64,000 nt of DNA, taken from NCBI RefSeq assembly GCF_003002095.1, contig NZ_PVZC01000007.1, positions 248,001-312,000 on the forward strand, read 5' to 3'. Both the position numbers and the translations under genes were made by a program. Below the pieces are notes generated by a model that had not been told where the DNA came from, searched no databases, and saw only the letters and a program-made list of their open reading frames with translations. Each line of letters opens with the position of its first letter. Position 1 is the stretch's first letter. Positions 16,853-25,012 of this stretch are shown here, piece by piece. This DNA is from Allonocardiopsis opalescens (GTDB lineage: Bacteria; Actinomycetota; Actinomycetes; Streptosporangiales; Streptosporangiaceae).

Positions 16853-17734
16853 ATGCGGGTATTCGTCACGGGCGCGTCGGGCTGGGTCGGCTCGGCCGTC
16901 GTCCCCGAACTCATCGGCGCGGGCCACCAGGTCCTCGGGCTGGCCAGGTCCGACGCCTCGGCCGCCGCCGTCGCCGCCGCGGGCGCGGAGGTGCTCCGCG
17001 GCGATCTGGCGGACGCGGACGCACTCGGCCGCGGGGCCGCGGACTGCGACGGCGTCATCCACCTCGCGTTCATCCACGACTTCAGCCGCTTCACCGACTC
17101 GGTCGGGGTCGACGCACGCGCCATCGAGACGCTGGGCACCGCGCTCGAAGGCTCCGGCAAGCCCTTCCTCGTCACCTCCGGCACACCCGTGGCCGCGCAC
17201 GGCGGCGTGGCGACCGAGCGCGACTGGTCGGCGCCCGGCCCCTCGGCGCCGGGGCGGGAGGCCAATGCGCGGGCGGCTCTGGCCCTGGTGGACCGGGGCG
17301 TGCGCGCCTCCGTCGTGCGGCTGCCCCGGACGGTGCACGGCGAGGGCGACCCCGGCTTCATCACCCTGCTGGTCGGCACCGCCCGCGACAAGGGGGTCGC
17401 CGGCTACGTCGGCGACGGTTCGAACCGCTGGCCCGCGGTGCACGTGCACGACACCGCGCGCCTGTTCCGCCTGGCGCTGGAGCAGGCGGCGGCCGGATCA
17501 GTGCTGCACGCGGTGGCCGACGAAGGCGTGCCGGTCCGCGACATCGCCGCGGAGATCGGCCGCCGGCTGGACCTGCCGACCGCCTCGGCCCCACCCGAGG
17601 ACTTCGGCTTCCTGGGCCCGATGCTCGCCGTCGACCAGCCGGCGTCCAGCGCGCTGACCCGTGAACTGCTCGGCTGGCGCCCGGACGGGCCGGGGCTGAT
17701 CGAGGACCTGGCCGCGGGCCGCTACACCGGCTGA
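16853..17734 (+). CDS. NAD(P)-dependent epimerase/dehydratase-like SDR
   Basis: A 293-residue extended SDR. The dinucleotide motif FVTGASGWVGSAVVPELI lies at the N-terminus, with Asp/Leu at DLADADALGRGAADCDGVIH. The conserved Tyr-Lys pair of classical epimerases is not obvious; the region around GREANARAALALVDRGVRAS resembles atypical SDRs of the NmrA/epimerase group that act as reductases. An AGGAGG ribosome binding site lies 5 nt before the ATG. Divergent from and probably repressed by TetR paralogue A. Substrate unknown. Confidence 0.85.
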   Translation: MRVFVTGASGWVGSAVVPELIGAGHQVLGLARSDASAAAVAAAGAEVLRGDLADADALGRGAADCDGVIHLAFIHDFSRFTDSVGVDARAIETLGTALEGSGKPFLVTSGTPVAAHGGVATERDWSAPGPSAPGREANARAALALVDRGVRASVVRLPRTVHGEGDPGFITLLVGTARDKGVAGYVGDGSNRWPAVHVHDTARLFRLALEQAAAGSVLHAVADEGVPVRDIAAEIGRRLDLPTASAPPEDFGFLGPMLAVDQPASSALTRELLGWRPDGPGLIEDLAAGRYTG

Positions 17735-17743
17735 GCGCGGCGG

Positions 17744-18316
17744 TCAGCGCGGAGCGAGGCCGTCGAAGAGCAGGTCCAGGTAGTGCTCGATGTGGCGGGA
17801 GGGGGTGCCGGCCGTCTGCTCGCAGGCCCAGGCGACGCCTGAGACGAGGGTGAGCAGTTCGGTCGGGTCCAGGTCGGAGCGGAGTTCGCCGCTCCGCTGG
17901 GCGCGGACCAGCAGGTCCTTCGCCGCGCCGCGCATGGCGGTGCAGGAGGCGTGCAGGGCGGAGCCCTCGTCCTGGAGGGTGGCCATGAGGGCGGCGGTGA
18001 GGCCCCGGTAGACGGTGGTCGTCTCCACGAAGGCGCGGGCCCAGGCGGTCAGCGCGGCACGGGCGGACCGGCCGTCGAGCACCTCGGCGGCGCGGGCGGT
18101 GAGGCCGTCGAAGCGGGAGCGCAGCAGGGCCTCCAGCAGGGCGTCGCGGGTCGGGAAGTGCCGGTAGAGCGTGCCGATGCCCACTCCGGCGCGGGCCGCG
18201 ACCTCCTCCAGCGAGGCGTGGGTGCCGTGGTCGAGGAAGGCGGCGTCGGCCTCGGCCAGCAGCCGGTCGTAGTTGCGCCGGGCGTCCGCCCGCCGGGGGC
18301 GCGCCGTACCGTCCAC
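17744..18316 (-). CDS. TetR family transcriptional regulator
   Basis: A 190-residue repressor with N-terminal helix-turn-helix SLEEVAARAGVGIGTLYRHF (residues about 32-51) followed by PTRDALLEALL. The C-terminal ligand domain includes FVETTTVYRGLTAALMATLQ. It ends convergent to the epimerase-like gene and diverges from the LLM oxidoreductase gene, with two inverted repeats sharing CGGAG-N5-CTCCG between them. Confidence 0.9.
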   Translation of the reverse strand: MDGTARPRRADARRNYDRLLAEADAAFLDHGTHASLEEVAARAGVGIGTLYRHFPTRDALLEALLRSRFDGLTARAAEVLDGRSARAALTAWARAFVETTTVYRGLTAALMATLQDEGSALHASCTAMRGAAKDLLVRAQRSGELRSDLDPTELLTLVSGVAWACEQTAGTPSRHIEHYLDLLFDGLAPR

Positions 18317-18342
18317 CCGCTCCTCCTCCGAACTTGCCTAAG

Positions 18343-18395
18343 CGGAGCCATCCTCCGTATGGTAGCCGGCAGACAACCGGAGGCCAGCTCCGGTT
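18343..18395. promoter_or_regulatory. Paired operators with CGGAG-N5-CTCCG core
   Basis: Two inverted repeats lie between the divergent TetR and LLM genes: CGGAG-N5-CTCCG (18343-18357) and the longer perfect AACCGGAG-N5-CTCCGGTT (18375-18395). The identical core and spacer argue for one dimeric regulator, most simply the adjacent TetR protein. Confidence 0.75.
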
Positions 18396-18410
18396 GGATG
18401 GGAGGGGGTG

Positions 18411-19304
18411 GTGGCCGTGGCGGAGACGCGTCGGCGGCTCGGGCGCTTCGGGGTGTGGATCGCGCCGGTGACGCTGCTGGGCACGCCGGTGGCGGTGCAG
18501 CGGGAGCAGTTCGCGCGGATCGAGGCGCTGGGCTACGGGTCGGTGTGGACCGGCGAGCCGCCGGCCGGCTCGCCGGCGGCGGGCCGCGAGGCCGTCGCGC
18601 AGCTGGCCGTGGTGCTGGCGGCGACGGACCGGCTCGTCGCGGGCATGGGCGTCGCCAACATCGCGATGCGCGACCCGTCGGCGATGCACAGCGGGGCCGC
18701 CACCCTGGCGGAGGCGTACCCGGGGCGGCTGGTCCTCGGGCTCGGCGGCCACGGCGGCGACCGGCCGCTCGCCCGGCTGCGCGGCTACCTCGACGCCATG
18801 GACGAGGCGGCCGGGCGGCTGCTGCCGCAGGTGCGCTATCCGCGCGTCCTGGCCGCCCTGGGGCCCCGGGTCCTGCGGCTGGCCGGCGAGCGCGCCGACG
18901 GGGCCCACCCGTTCATGCAGCCGGTCGAGCACACCCGGACGGCGCGTGCGGCGCTCGGGCCCGGTCCGCTGCTGCTCCCGCACCAGATGCTGGTCCTGGA
19001 GCGCGACGCCGCGGCGGCGCGGGCGGGGATCCGGGCCATCGTCGGCTCCGGGCCGCACAGCGCCGCGACGCCCTACACCAACAGCTACCGGCGGCTCGGG
19101 TACGGCGACGCGGACCTCGCGGACGGCTACAGCGACCGGCTGGTCGACGCCGTCCTGGCCTGGGGCGACGAAGGCGCGGTCGCGGCGCGGCTGGACGCGC
19201 AGCTGGACGCCGGGGCCGACCACGTGCTGCTCCACCCGCTGGCCGACGGCCTCGGCCCGGCGGTCGACCAGCTGGAGCGGCTCGCCCCGCGCCTCATGCG
19301 CTAG
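18411..19304 (+). CDS. LLM-class (luciferase-like) flavin-dependent oxidoreductase
   Basis: A 297-residue TIM-barrel oxidoreductase of the F420/FMN luciferase-like family. Visible signatures are FGVWIAPVTLLGTPVAVQRE at the N-terminus, LGYGSVWTGEPPAGSP, and VAGMGVANIAMRDPSAMHSG followed by YPGRLVLGLGGHG, typical of the TIGR03620-type actinobacterial F420-dependent subgroup. Three closely spaced GTG codons could start translation; the second is chosen because GGAGGG lies 4 nt upstream, but the third (6 nt later) is also possible. Likely controlled by the divergent TetR protein. Substrate unknown. Confidence 0.88.
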   Translation: MAVAETRRRLGRFGVWIAPVTLLGTPVAVQREQFARIEALGYGSVWTGEPPAGSPAAGREAVAQLAVVLAATDRLVAGMGVANIAMRDPSAMHSGAATLAEAYPGRLVLGLGGHGGDRPLARLRGYLDAMDEAAGRLLPQVRYPRVLAALGPRVLRLAGERADGAHPFMQPVEHTRTARAALGPGPLLLPHQMLVLERDAAAARAGIRAIVGSGPHSAATPYTNSYRRLGYGDADLADGYSDRLVDAVLAWGDEGAVAARLDAQLDAGADHVLLHPLADGLGPAVDQLERLAPRLMR

Positions 19305-19316
19305 GCGCGGGCGGGC

Positions 19317-20795
19317 TCACGGCGTCCGGGGCGCCGTCTCACCCGGGGCAGGTCGGGCCGCCTCGTCCGTACCGGCGGACGGCGCGGCCGCGGGCGGCGC
19401 CGGGCGGATCCGGGCCGCGACGGCCAGCGCGAGCACGGTGACCGCGGCCATGGCCAGGAAGGCGTCGGAGAAGGCGGCCGCCTCCTGCCCGGTGTGCAGC
19501 GGGTTGAGGGCGCCGCCGCCGTGCTGCCGGGCGGTCACCAGCGCGCCGAACAGGGCGGGGCCGGCTCCCGCGCCGAGGAACTGGGCGCCCTGCAGGATGC
19601 CCATGCCCACACCGACCTCGCCGGGCGGCAGGGCGCCCGACGCGGCGGTGATGAGCGGGGCCAGCACGAGGATGAAGCCGACGCTGATCCCCAGGATCCC
19701 CACCCCGGCCGGGACCACCGACGCGCCTCCGGCGAAGGCCGACAGGAACAGGGCGGACGCTCCGATGGCGGCGAGGCCGGCGACGACAAGCGGCCGGACG
19801 CCGGCGCGGTCGGCGAGCCGGCCGATCAGCGGCGAGACGAGGGCGACGGCGAGCCCGGCCGGGACCATGACCAGGGCGCCGGCCCCCGGGCTGAGCCCGT
19901 TCACGTCGACCACCAGCAGCGGCACCAGGACCAGGCCGCCGAGGTTGACGACCATGGCCAGCAGCACGATGACGACCGCGGCCCTGAAGACCCGGTTGGC
20001 GAAGAGCGCGGGCGGCACGAAGGGGTGCGCGGCGTGCATGGTGCGCCATCCGAAGAGCGCGAGCGCCGCGGCGGCCGCGGCGAGGCTGCCCCAGGACGGG
20101 GCGGCGCCCAGGCCGGCCGTCTGCGTCTGGGTGATGCCGAACAGCAGCAGGCCGGCGCCGAGGCCCAGCAGGGCGCCGCCGAGGAGGTCGAAGCGGGCCG
20201 CGCCCGCCGGGGTCTCGCCGGGCAGCACGCGCAGCGCCGCCGGCAGCAGGACCAGCGCGGCCACCAGCATCAGCCAGAACAGCGCGGGCCAGCCGAAGAA
20301 CTGGCCGACCCCGCCGCCGATGGCCGGCCCGGCGGCGGTGCCGATGCCCGAGGCCGCCGAGATGACGCCGAAGGCCGCCCCCCGCCGGTCCGCCGGCACC
20401 AGCCGGGTGACGGCGACGACCGACAGCACGGGGATGGCCGCCGCGCCCACCCCCGTCACGATCCGTCCGAGCACCAGCACGAGCAGGTCGGGGGCGAGCG
20501 CGCAGACCAGGCTGCCCGCGGCGTAGGTGAGCAGGGCGAAGGCGAACAGGCGCCGCAGGCTCACCCGGTCGGAGATCCGGCCGTAGACGGGGATGCCGAC
20601 CGCGAACACCAGCAGGAAGCCGGTGACCACCCAGGCCAGCTCCGCCTCGGAGGAGCCGAACTGTGTTCCGATCGACGGGAGCACGAGGTTGACCATGTCG
20701 CTGGCGACGACCGTGACCAGCACGGCCGGCATGAGCACGGCCAGCAGGGCCGCCTGCGAGCCGGTGCGCCCGGCCGCGGTCGATGGGGGTGTCAT
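19317..20795 (-). CDS. DHA2-type MFS multidrug transporter
   Basis: A 492-residue inner-membrane drug:H+ antiporter with about 14 hydrophobic segments, the EmrB/QacA layout. Motif A-like GRISDRVSLRRLFAFA follows helix 2, and the antiporter motif C-like ISAASGIGTAAGPAIGGGVG lies in helix 5; LIGRLADRAGVRPLVVAG is the repeated motif in the second half. The internal ATG is chosen over longer readings because GGAGG lies 9 nt upstream and the hydrophobic region begins soon after. It follows the Rrf2-type regulator gene on the same strand after 92 nt; both promoters carry GTAGTT[AG]CAGTT. Confidence 0.9.
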   Translation of the reverse strand: MTPPSTAAGRTGSQAALLAVLMPAVLVTVVASDMVNLVLPSIGTQFGSSEAELAWVVTGFLLVFAVGIPVYGRISDRVSLRRLFAFALLTYAAGSLVCALAPDLLVLVLGRIVTGVGAAAIPVLSVVAVTRLVPADRRGAAFGVISAASGIGTAAGPAIGGGVGQFFGWPALFWLMLVAALVLLPAALRVLPGETPAGAARFDLLGGALLGLGAGLLLFGITQTQTAGLGAAPSWGSLAAAAAALALFGWRTMHAAHPFVPPALFANRVFRAAVVIVLLAMVVNLGGLVLVPLLVVDVNGLSPGAGALVMVPAGLAVALVSPLIGRLADRAGVRPLVVAGLAAIGASALFLSAFAGGASVVPAGVGILGISVGFILVLAPLITAASGALPPGEVGVGMGILQGAQFLGAGAGPALFGALVTARQHGGGALNPLHTGQEAAAFSDAFLAMAAVTVLALAVAARIRPAPPAAAPSAGTDEAARPAPGETAPRTP

Positions 20796-20832
20796 TCGGA
20801 GTGTCCTCCACGCGGCATTTACTGCCACCGTT

Positions 20833-20844
20833 GTAGTTACAGTT
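20833..20844. promoter_or_regulatory. Shared motif upstream of MFS gene
   Basis: GTAGTTACAGTT, within TTGTAGTTACAGTTAGGG, lies about 40 nt upstream of the MFS start. A one-base variant lies upstream of the Rrf2 gene. A common binding site for the Rrf2 protein is the simplest reading. Confidence 0.5.
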
Positions 20845-20887
20845 AGGGCGGAAAGAACGGCGGAGGTCTCCCTCCGCCGGGTTCCGG

Positions 20888-21334
20888 CTAGCGGCTCCGG
20901 GAGGCGAGTTCGCGCTCCCGGTCGAGCACCTGCCGGTGCAGGTCGGCGATGGTCGTCCGGCCCAGCCGCTCCTCCATGGCCTGCTCGGCGTCCCGGAACT
21001 CCGCTTCGAGCAGCACCTGCATGTGCCGCCCGACCAGGCACGCCTCGCTGGGCGGATGGGGGTGCCGCGACAGCACCGGCCCCGCCTCGACGGCGGCGTA
21101 GGCGTCGTAGAGCGTGATCTCCCGCGCGGGACGGGCGAGCGACCAGCCGCCGCCGCGCCCCTCGGTCGACCGGACCAGCCCCGCGTCGCGCAGGCCGCCG
21201 AGGACGCGCCGCACCAGGACCGGATTGCTGGCCAGGCTCTCCGCGATCTCCGCCGAGGTCAGCTGGAAGCCGTCCGAGCGCGCCAGCATCGTCAGCCCGT
21301 GGATGGCGACCGCGCTCCTGCTGCTGAGACTCAC
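20888..21334 (-). CDS. Rrf2 family transcriptional regulator
   Basis: A 148-residue Rrf2-type winged-helix regulator. SRSAVAIHGLTMLARS and LTSAEIAESLASNPVLVRRV form the DNA-binding part, and the wing is STEGRGGGWSLARPAREITL. The GTG start follows GGAGGG by 7 nt. The region that binds an iron-sulfur cluster in IscR/NsrR contains a single Cys here (PSEACLVGRH), so the protein is more like the cluster-free YwnA/HypR-type members that use one redox-active Cys. It precedes the MFS drug transporter and is probably its repressor. Confidence 0.88.
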   Translation of the reverse strand: MSLSSRSAVAIHGLTMLARSDGFQLTSAEIAESLASNPVLVRRVLGGLRDAGLVRSTEGRGGGWSLARPAREITLYDAYAAVEAGPVLSRHPHPPSEACLVGRHMQVLLEAEFRDAEQAMEERLGRTTIADLHRQVLDRERELASRSR

Positions 21335-21376
21335 CGCACTCCCTCCGCTCGCACCGCCACTGGAACCGCAACAACG

Positions 21377-21388
21377 GTAGTTGCAGTT
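21377..21388. promoter_or_regulatory. Shared motif upstream of Rrf2 gene
   Basis: GTAGTTGCAGTT, about 43 nt upstream of the Rrf2 start, differs by one base from the motif in front of the MFS gene and lies in the same orientation and at nearly the same distance. Confidence 0.5.
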
Positions 21389-21538
21389 CAGGCGCCCGTC
21401 AATCCCGCCGCCCGGAGCGGCCCGGGATGGGCGCCGGCGCCCCGAGCGGACCGGTGACGGCGAACGGCAGCACCATGTCCCTCCTTTGACCTGGACACTT
21501 CCGCTCGATGCCGGCGGTGCGTCGGCGATACTGTGCGC

Positions 21539-22372
21539 GTGGAGTACGTGTCCAGAGTGCCGCGACCGCCGCTGGACGGGCTGATCGACGACCTCTACTA
21601 CCTGGAGGGTGCGCCGCCGTACGCCCGGCTGACGCTGCCGCCGGCGCCATCGGCGCTGCTCATCGTCAACCTCGGGGCGCCGTTCCGGATCCGCGCCGGC
21701 GCCGAGACCGCCGAGTACGCCGACGGCTGCGTGGCCACCATGCCCACCCGGGCGTGGGACTTCGGCTATCCGCCCTGGACCCGGTCGGTCGGCGCGCACG
21801 CCAAGCCGTGGGGGCTGGCGCCGTTCCTGCCGATGCCCGCGGCCGAGCTGAGTGACCGGCCGGTGACGGTGGAGCAGGTCTGGGGCCGGTCCGCCACCGC
21901 CGAGCTGCGGGACCGGCTGGCCGCGGCGGCCGGACCGCGCGAGATGCTGACGCTGCTCGAACAGGAGTTGACGCGGCGGCTGCGCGAGACCCCCGGCCTG
22001 GGGCTGGTCCGCCATACCAGCGGCGTCATCGCGGCGCGCAACGGGGCGGTTCCGGTCGGTGAGCTCAGCGAGGCGGCCGGTGTCAGCGGCACTCATCTGG
22101 CGCAGCGGTTCAAGGAGCTCATCGGCGTCACGCCGAAGCGGCTGGCCCGCACCCGCCGCTTCGCCGCCGCCATGCTCGCGATCGACCCGGCCGGACCGAT
22201 CGACTGGGGCGAACTGGCCGGTGGCGCGGGCTACTTCGACCAGGCCCACTTCGGCCACGAGTTCCGGGCGTTCACCGGGCTCACCCCGACCCGGTACCTC
22301 GAAGTCCGGCGGCGCTTCCTGCGCGAACATCCCGGCCACGCGCTGGAGGGCTGGCCGCTGCCCGCCGATTGA
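21539..22372 (+). CDS. AraC-type regulator with DUF6597-like sensor domain
   Basis: A 277-residue regulator. The N-terminal domain (about 1-140) resembles DUF6597: PPLDGLIDDLYYLEGAPPYA and LPPAPSALLIVNLGAPFRI. The C-terminal AraC domain has PVGELSEAAGVSGTHLAQRF and the second helix-turn-helix GELAGGAGYFDQAHFGHEFR, then FTGLTPTRYLEVRRR. Two GTG codons 6 nt apart could start it; neither has a ribosome binding site, and GATACT lies 6 nt before the second, suggesting leaderless expression from that codon. It is followed by the RibD-like gene on the same strand after 65 nt, its likely target. Confidence 0.85.
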   Translation: MEYVSRVPRPPLDGLIDDLYYLEGAPPYARLTLPPAPSALLIVNLGAPFRIRAGAETAEYADGCVATMPTRAWDFGYPPWTRSVGAHAKPWGLAPFLPMPAAELSDRPVTVEQVWGRSATAELRDRLAAAAGPREMLTLLEQELTRRLRETPGLGLVRHTSGVIAARNGAVPVGELSEAAGVSGTHLAQRFKELIGVTPKRLARTRRFAAAMLAIDPAGPIDWGELAGGAGYFDQAHFGHEFRAFTGLTPTRYLEVRRRFLREHPGHALEGWPLPAD

Positions 22373-22405
22373 TTTCTTACAAGAGCGGCGGCTCACGAAA
22401 CGCTA

Positions 22406-22423
22406 CTTTGGGGCGACCCAAAG
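22406..22423. promoter_or_regulatory. Perfect inverted repeat before RibD-like gene
   Basis: CTTTGGG-N4-CCCAAAG lies just before the ribosome binding site (AGAGGAGGG) of the RibD-like gene. It could be an operator or an mRNA hairpin; the 4-nt loop also suits a small stem-loop. Confidence 0.5.
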
Positions 22424-22437
22424 CAGAGGAGGGCCCC

Positions 22438-23019
22438 GTGGGCAAGGTGGTCATGTACAGCTCGGTGTCCGCGGACGGCTTCATCGCGGACGACAATGAC
22501 CGGCCCGGACCGCTGTTCGACTGGTTGACCAGCGGTGACGTCCCCCTGGACGACAGCGGCCAGCTGAAGGTGTCCCAGACCTCCTACGACCACACCCGGC
22601 CGTACTGGGACCGGATCGGGGCGACGATCGCCGGCCGCCACGTCTTCGACATGACGGACGGCTGGGACGGGACGCCGCCGAGCGGGATCGACCACGTCGT
22701 CGTGGTGACCCACCGGGGCAGGCCCGAGGGCTGGCACCCCGAGGCGCCGTTCCACTTCGTCGACGGCGTCGAGGCGGCCGTGGCCAAGGCGCAGGAGCTC
22801 GCGGGTGACCGCATCGTCGAGGTCGCCGCCGGCGACGTCGGCGGCCAGGTGCTCGCCGCGGGCCTGGTCGACGAGGTGCGCATGGACGTCGTCCCCGTCG
22901 TGTTCGGGTCCGGCAAGCGCTACTTCGGTTCGGTCCGCGCGCAGCACCTGCTGGAGGATCCCGACGTGGTGATCCAGGGCGACCGGGTGCTGCACCTGTG
23001 CTACCGGGTGCGCCGCTGA
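22438..23019 (+). CDS. Dihydrofolate reductase family protein (RibD C-terminal domain)
   Basis: A 193-residue NADPH-binding reductase-like protein: KVVMYSSVSADGFIADDNDR at the N-terminus, TIAGRHVFDMTDGWDG, and VEVAAGDVGGQVLAAGLVDE near residue 140, the RibD_C/DHFR-fold pattern. Such stand-alone proteins are common in actinomycetes and mostly uncharacterised; they are not the essential FolA. GTG start with AGAGGAGGG 5 nt upstream. Follows the AraC-type regulator gene. Confidence 0.88.
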   Translation: MGKVVMYSSVSADGFIADDNDRPGPLFDWLTSGDVPLDDSGQLKVSQTSYDHTRPYWDRIGATIAGRHVFDMTDGWDGTPPSGIDHVVVVTHRGRPEGWHPEAPFHFVDGVEAAVAKAQELAGDRIVEVAAGDVGGQVLAAGLVDEVRMDVVPVVFGSGKRYFGSVRAQHLLEDPDVVIQGDRVLHLCYRVRR

Positions 23020-23229
23020 CCGGTCTGAGCGGATGTGCGAAGAAGTCACCGCGAACGGCGACACGGGATCGGGCCTCCGGCTGGGTCTGCGCATCGCCCT
23101 TCCTGGCCGGTCAGTACTCCGGTGCGACTTCGCAATCTTGTCGGGAACCCAGGTCGGGAACGGGTACGGCCACCGCGTGGTCATCGGGGTTGCGCGGGCT
23201 CCTTCTGCCTGACCAGGGCGGTAAGGCGA

Positions 23230-24180
23230 TCACAGGACGAGCAGGAGCTTGCCGCCGGGTCGGCGGGACTGGCTGAGCTTGGCCGCTTCCCGGATCTGGT
23301 CGAGCGTGTAGGTGCGGGCGACCGATACGGCCAGGACGCCTTCGCCGGCCAGCCGGGCGAACTCGCCCAACTGGTCGTAGCGGATCTCGGTGGTGATCCG
23401 GGCCCCCAGTTCGGCCGCGGCGGCGAAGTCCGAGACGGTGAGGACGCGGTCGGGATCACCGGTCAGCTCGATCAGGGTCGGCAGTGAGCCGCCGGCCGGG
23501 CTGGGCTGGTCGGCGCGGTCGATCCGTCCGCCGGTCGGGGCCGTGTCCAGGGCGCGGTCGACGCGGCCTCCGGCCAGTGCGGCAACGCGTTCGGCCATAC
23601 CGTCGCCGTAGCCGGTCACCTGGGCGCCGATCTCTTCCAGGGCGGCGGCCCGGGTCGGCCCGGCGGTGGCGATCACCCGAATACCCCGGTGCAGCGCGAA
23701 GCGCACCGCCGCCTCACCCACTGTGGTGCCTGCGCCGTGGACGAGCAGCAGCTCACCCGGCTGGACGCCGAGGTCGTCGAGCGCGCGCCACGCCGTCTCG
23801 GCCGCCACCGGCAGCGCGGCGGCCTGCTCGGCGGTGACACCCTCGGGGATGCGCGCCCAGGCCGCCATCAGCGCAAACTCTGCGGCGCCGGCCGTCGGGC
23901 CGTCGAAGGTGGCCGGGCCGAACACGGGGTCGCCGATCTCGATGCCGGTGACGCCCTCGCCGAGTGCGTCGACGGTGCCCGCGATCTCGAGGCCGAGCCC
24001 GCGCGGCAGCGACGGCAGCTGGTCGGCGAGGAGTCCGTCGACGAGCGCCCAGTCAGCCGGGTTCAGGCCGCACGCCCGCACGGCGATCCGGATCTGTCCG
24101 GGGCCCGGCTCCGGCTTCGGGACGTCGCGGAGCACGATCACGTCCGGGGAACCGGATCGGTCGAACTGCAGAGCCTTCAA
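23230..24180 (-). CDS. MDR-superfamily NADP-dependent oxidoreductase
   Basis: A 316-residue quinone-oxidoreductase-like enzyme. LKALQFDRSGSPDVIVLRDV and GQIRIAVRACGLNPADWALV form the GroES-like domain, and GELLLVHGAGTTVGEAAVRF is the NADPH-binding loop. No zinc ligands are visible. A TTG start is assigned because GGAG lies 7 nt before it and earlier in-frame ATG/GTG codons fall inside the operators. Divergent from TetR paralogue B, which almost certainly represses it. Confidence 0.85.
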   Translation of the reverse strand: MKALQFDRSGSPDVIVLRDVPKPEPGPGQIRIAVRACGLNPADWALVDGLLADQLPSLPRGLGLEIAGTVDALGEGVTGIEIGDPVFGPATFDGPTAGAAEFALMAAWARIPEGVTAEQAAALPVAAETAWRALDDLGVQPGELLLVHGAGTTVGEAAVRFALHRGIRVIATAGPTRAAALEEIGAQVTGYGDGMAERVAALAGGRVDRALDTAPTGGRIDRADQPSPAGGSLPTLIELTGDPDRVLTVSDFAAAAELGARITTEIRYDQLGEFARLAGEGVLAVSVARTYTLDQIREAAKLSQSRRPGGKLLLVL

Positions 24181-24196
24181 GATGATCTCCTGCGTG

Positions 24197-24252
24197 ATGA
24201 CAGCATCTGTTGTCATTGACTCTAGCACCGTGATGACAGCGTCTGCTGTCAT
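24197..24252. promoter_or_regulatory. Twin TetR operators
   Basis: Two 20-bp palindromes, ATGACAGCATCTGTTGTCAT (24197-24216) and ATGACAGCGTCTGCTGTCAT (24233-24252), lie 36 bp apart between the divergent MDR and TetR genes; the second has perfect 8-bp arms. The TGACAG/CTGTCA arms resemble those of the operators at 16.8 kb. Confidence 0.85.
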
Positions 24253-24264
24253 ATCCTGGCGGGC

Positions 24265-24837
24265 ATGCCACGATGGGAATCCGACGCGCAAGGCCGGCTC
24301 GAGCGCGCGGCGCTCGAGCTGTTCGAGACGCAGGGGTACGAGCGCACCTCAGTCGCGCAGATCGCGCGCACCGCCGGTCTGACCGAGCGCTCCTTCTACC
24401 GCTACTTCCCCGACAAGCGGGAGGTCCTCTTCGCCGACAACGAGCTAGAGGCTCACCTCGTCGCCCAGGTCGAGGCGGCCGACCGAAGCCTCAGGCCGAT
24501 CGAGGCGCTGCTGACCGCGCTAGGGACCGCGGACGCGATCTTCCGCCCGCGCGATTTTCTGCTGCGCCGCACCAAGGTGATCGCCGCCAACCCGGCACTG
24601 GCCGAGCGCGATCTGATCAAGCTCGCCGACATCGCCGACGCGCTGGCGCGGGCGCTCGAGCGCCGCGGCGTCGAGCCCGGCAAGGCACGCTTCATCGTCG
24701 ACGTGGCGATCGCGATCTCCCGGCGCGCCACGTCCCGCTGGCTGACCGAGCCCGACGCGACGCTTTCCGAGCTCGTCGCCCAGGCCGCCGCCGAGCTGTG
24801 CGAAGTGGTCGCGCCGCCGGCTCCGTCGGTCCGCTGA
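24265..24837 (+). CDS. TetR family transcriptional regulator (paralogue B)
   Basis: A 190-residue repressor starting MPRWESDAQGRLERAALELF. The helix-turn-helix is TSVAQIARTAGLTERSFYRY, followed by FPDKREVLFADNE. It shares its N-terminal layout and the ERDLIKLA/ERELIKLA segment in the ligand domain with paralogue A at 16.2-16.8 kb, so both derive from one ancestral module with diverged ligand pockets. The ATG lies 12 nt after the second operator palindrome, consistent with tight autoregulation. Confidence 0.9.
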   Translation: MPRWESDAQGRLERAALELFETQGYERTSVAQIARTAGLTERSFYRYFPDKREVLFADNELEAHLVAQVEAADRSLRPIEALLTALGTADAIFRPRDFLLRRTKVIAANPALAERDLIKLADIADALARALERRGVEPGKARFIVDVAIAISRRATSRWLTEPDATLSELVAQAAAELCEVVAPPAPSVR

Positions 24838-25012
24838 GTCCGCCGCAAAGAGGAGCAGCGCCCACCGGGCCGGCCGCGCCCCCTCCAGCGGGATCGGCTG
24901 GGCTCCCTCATGGGTCCGCGGGGAGGCCGCCAAGACCCTGGCCAGGCTGGAGCGCTGAGCTCCGGGTACCCCGGGCGGCCGGGACCGTCCCGGATCCGCC
25001 TATCGTTGGATC

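Noticed and set aside
24840-25012. Possible gene tail ending VRGEAAKTLARLER before the DinB gene
   Set aside because: Too short and without a recognisable family; not listed as a feature.
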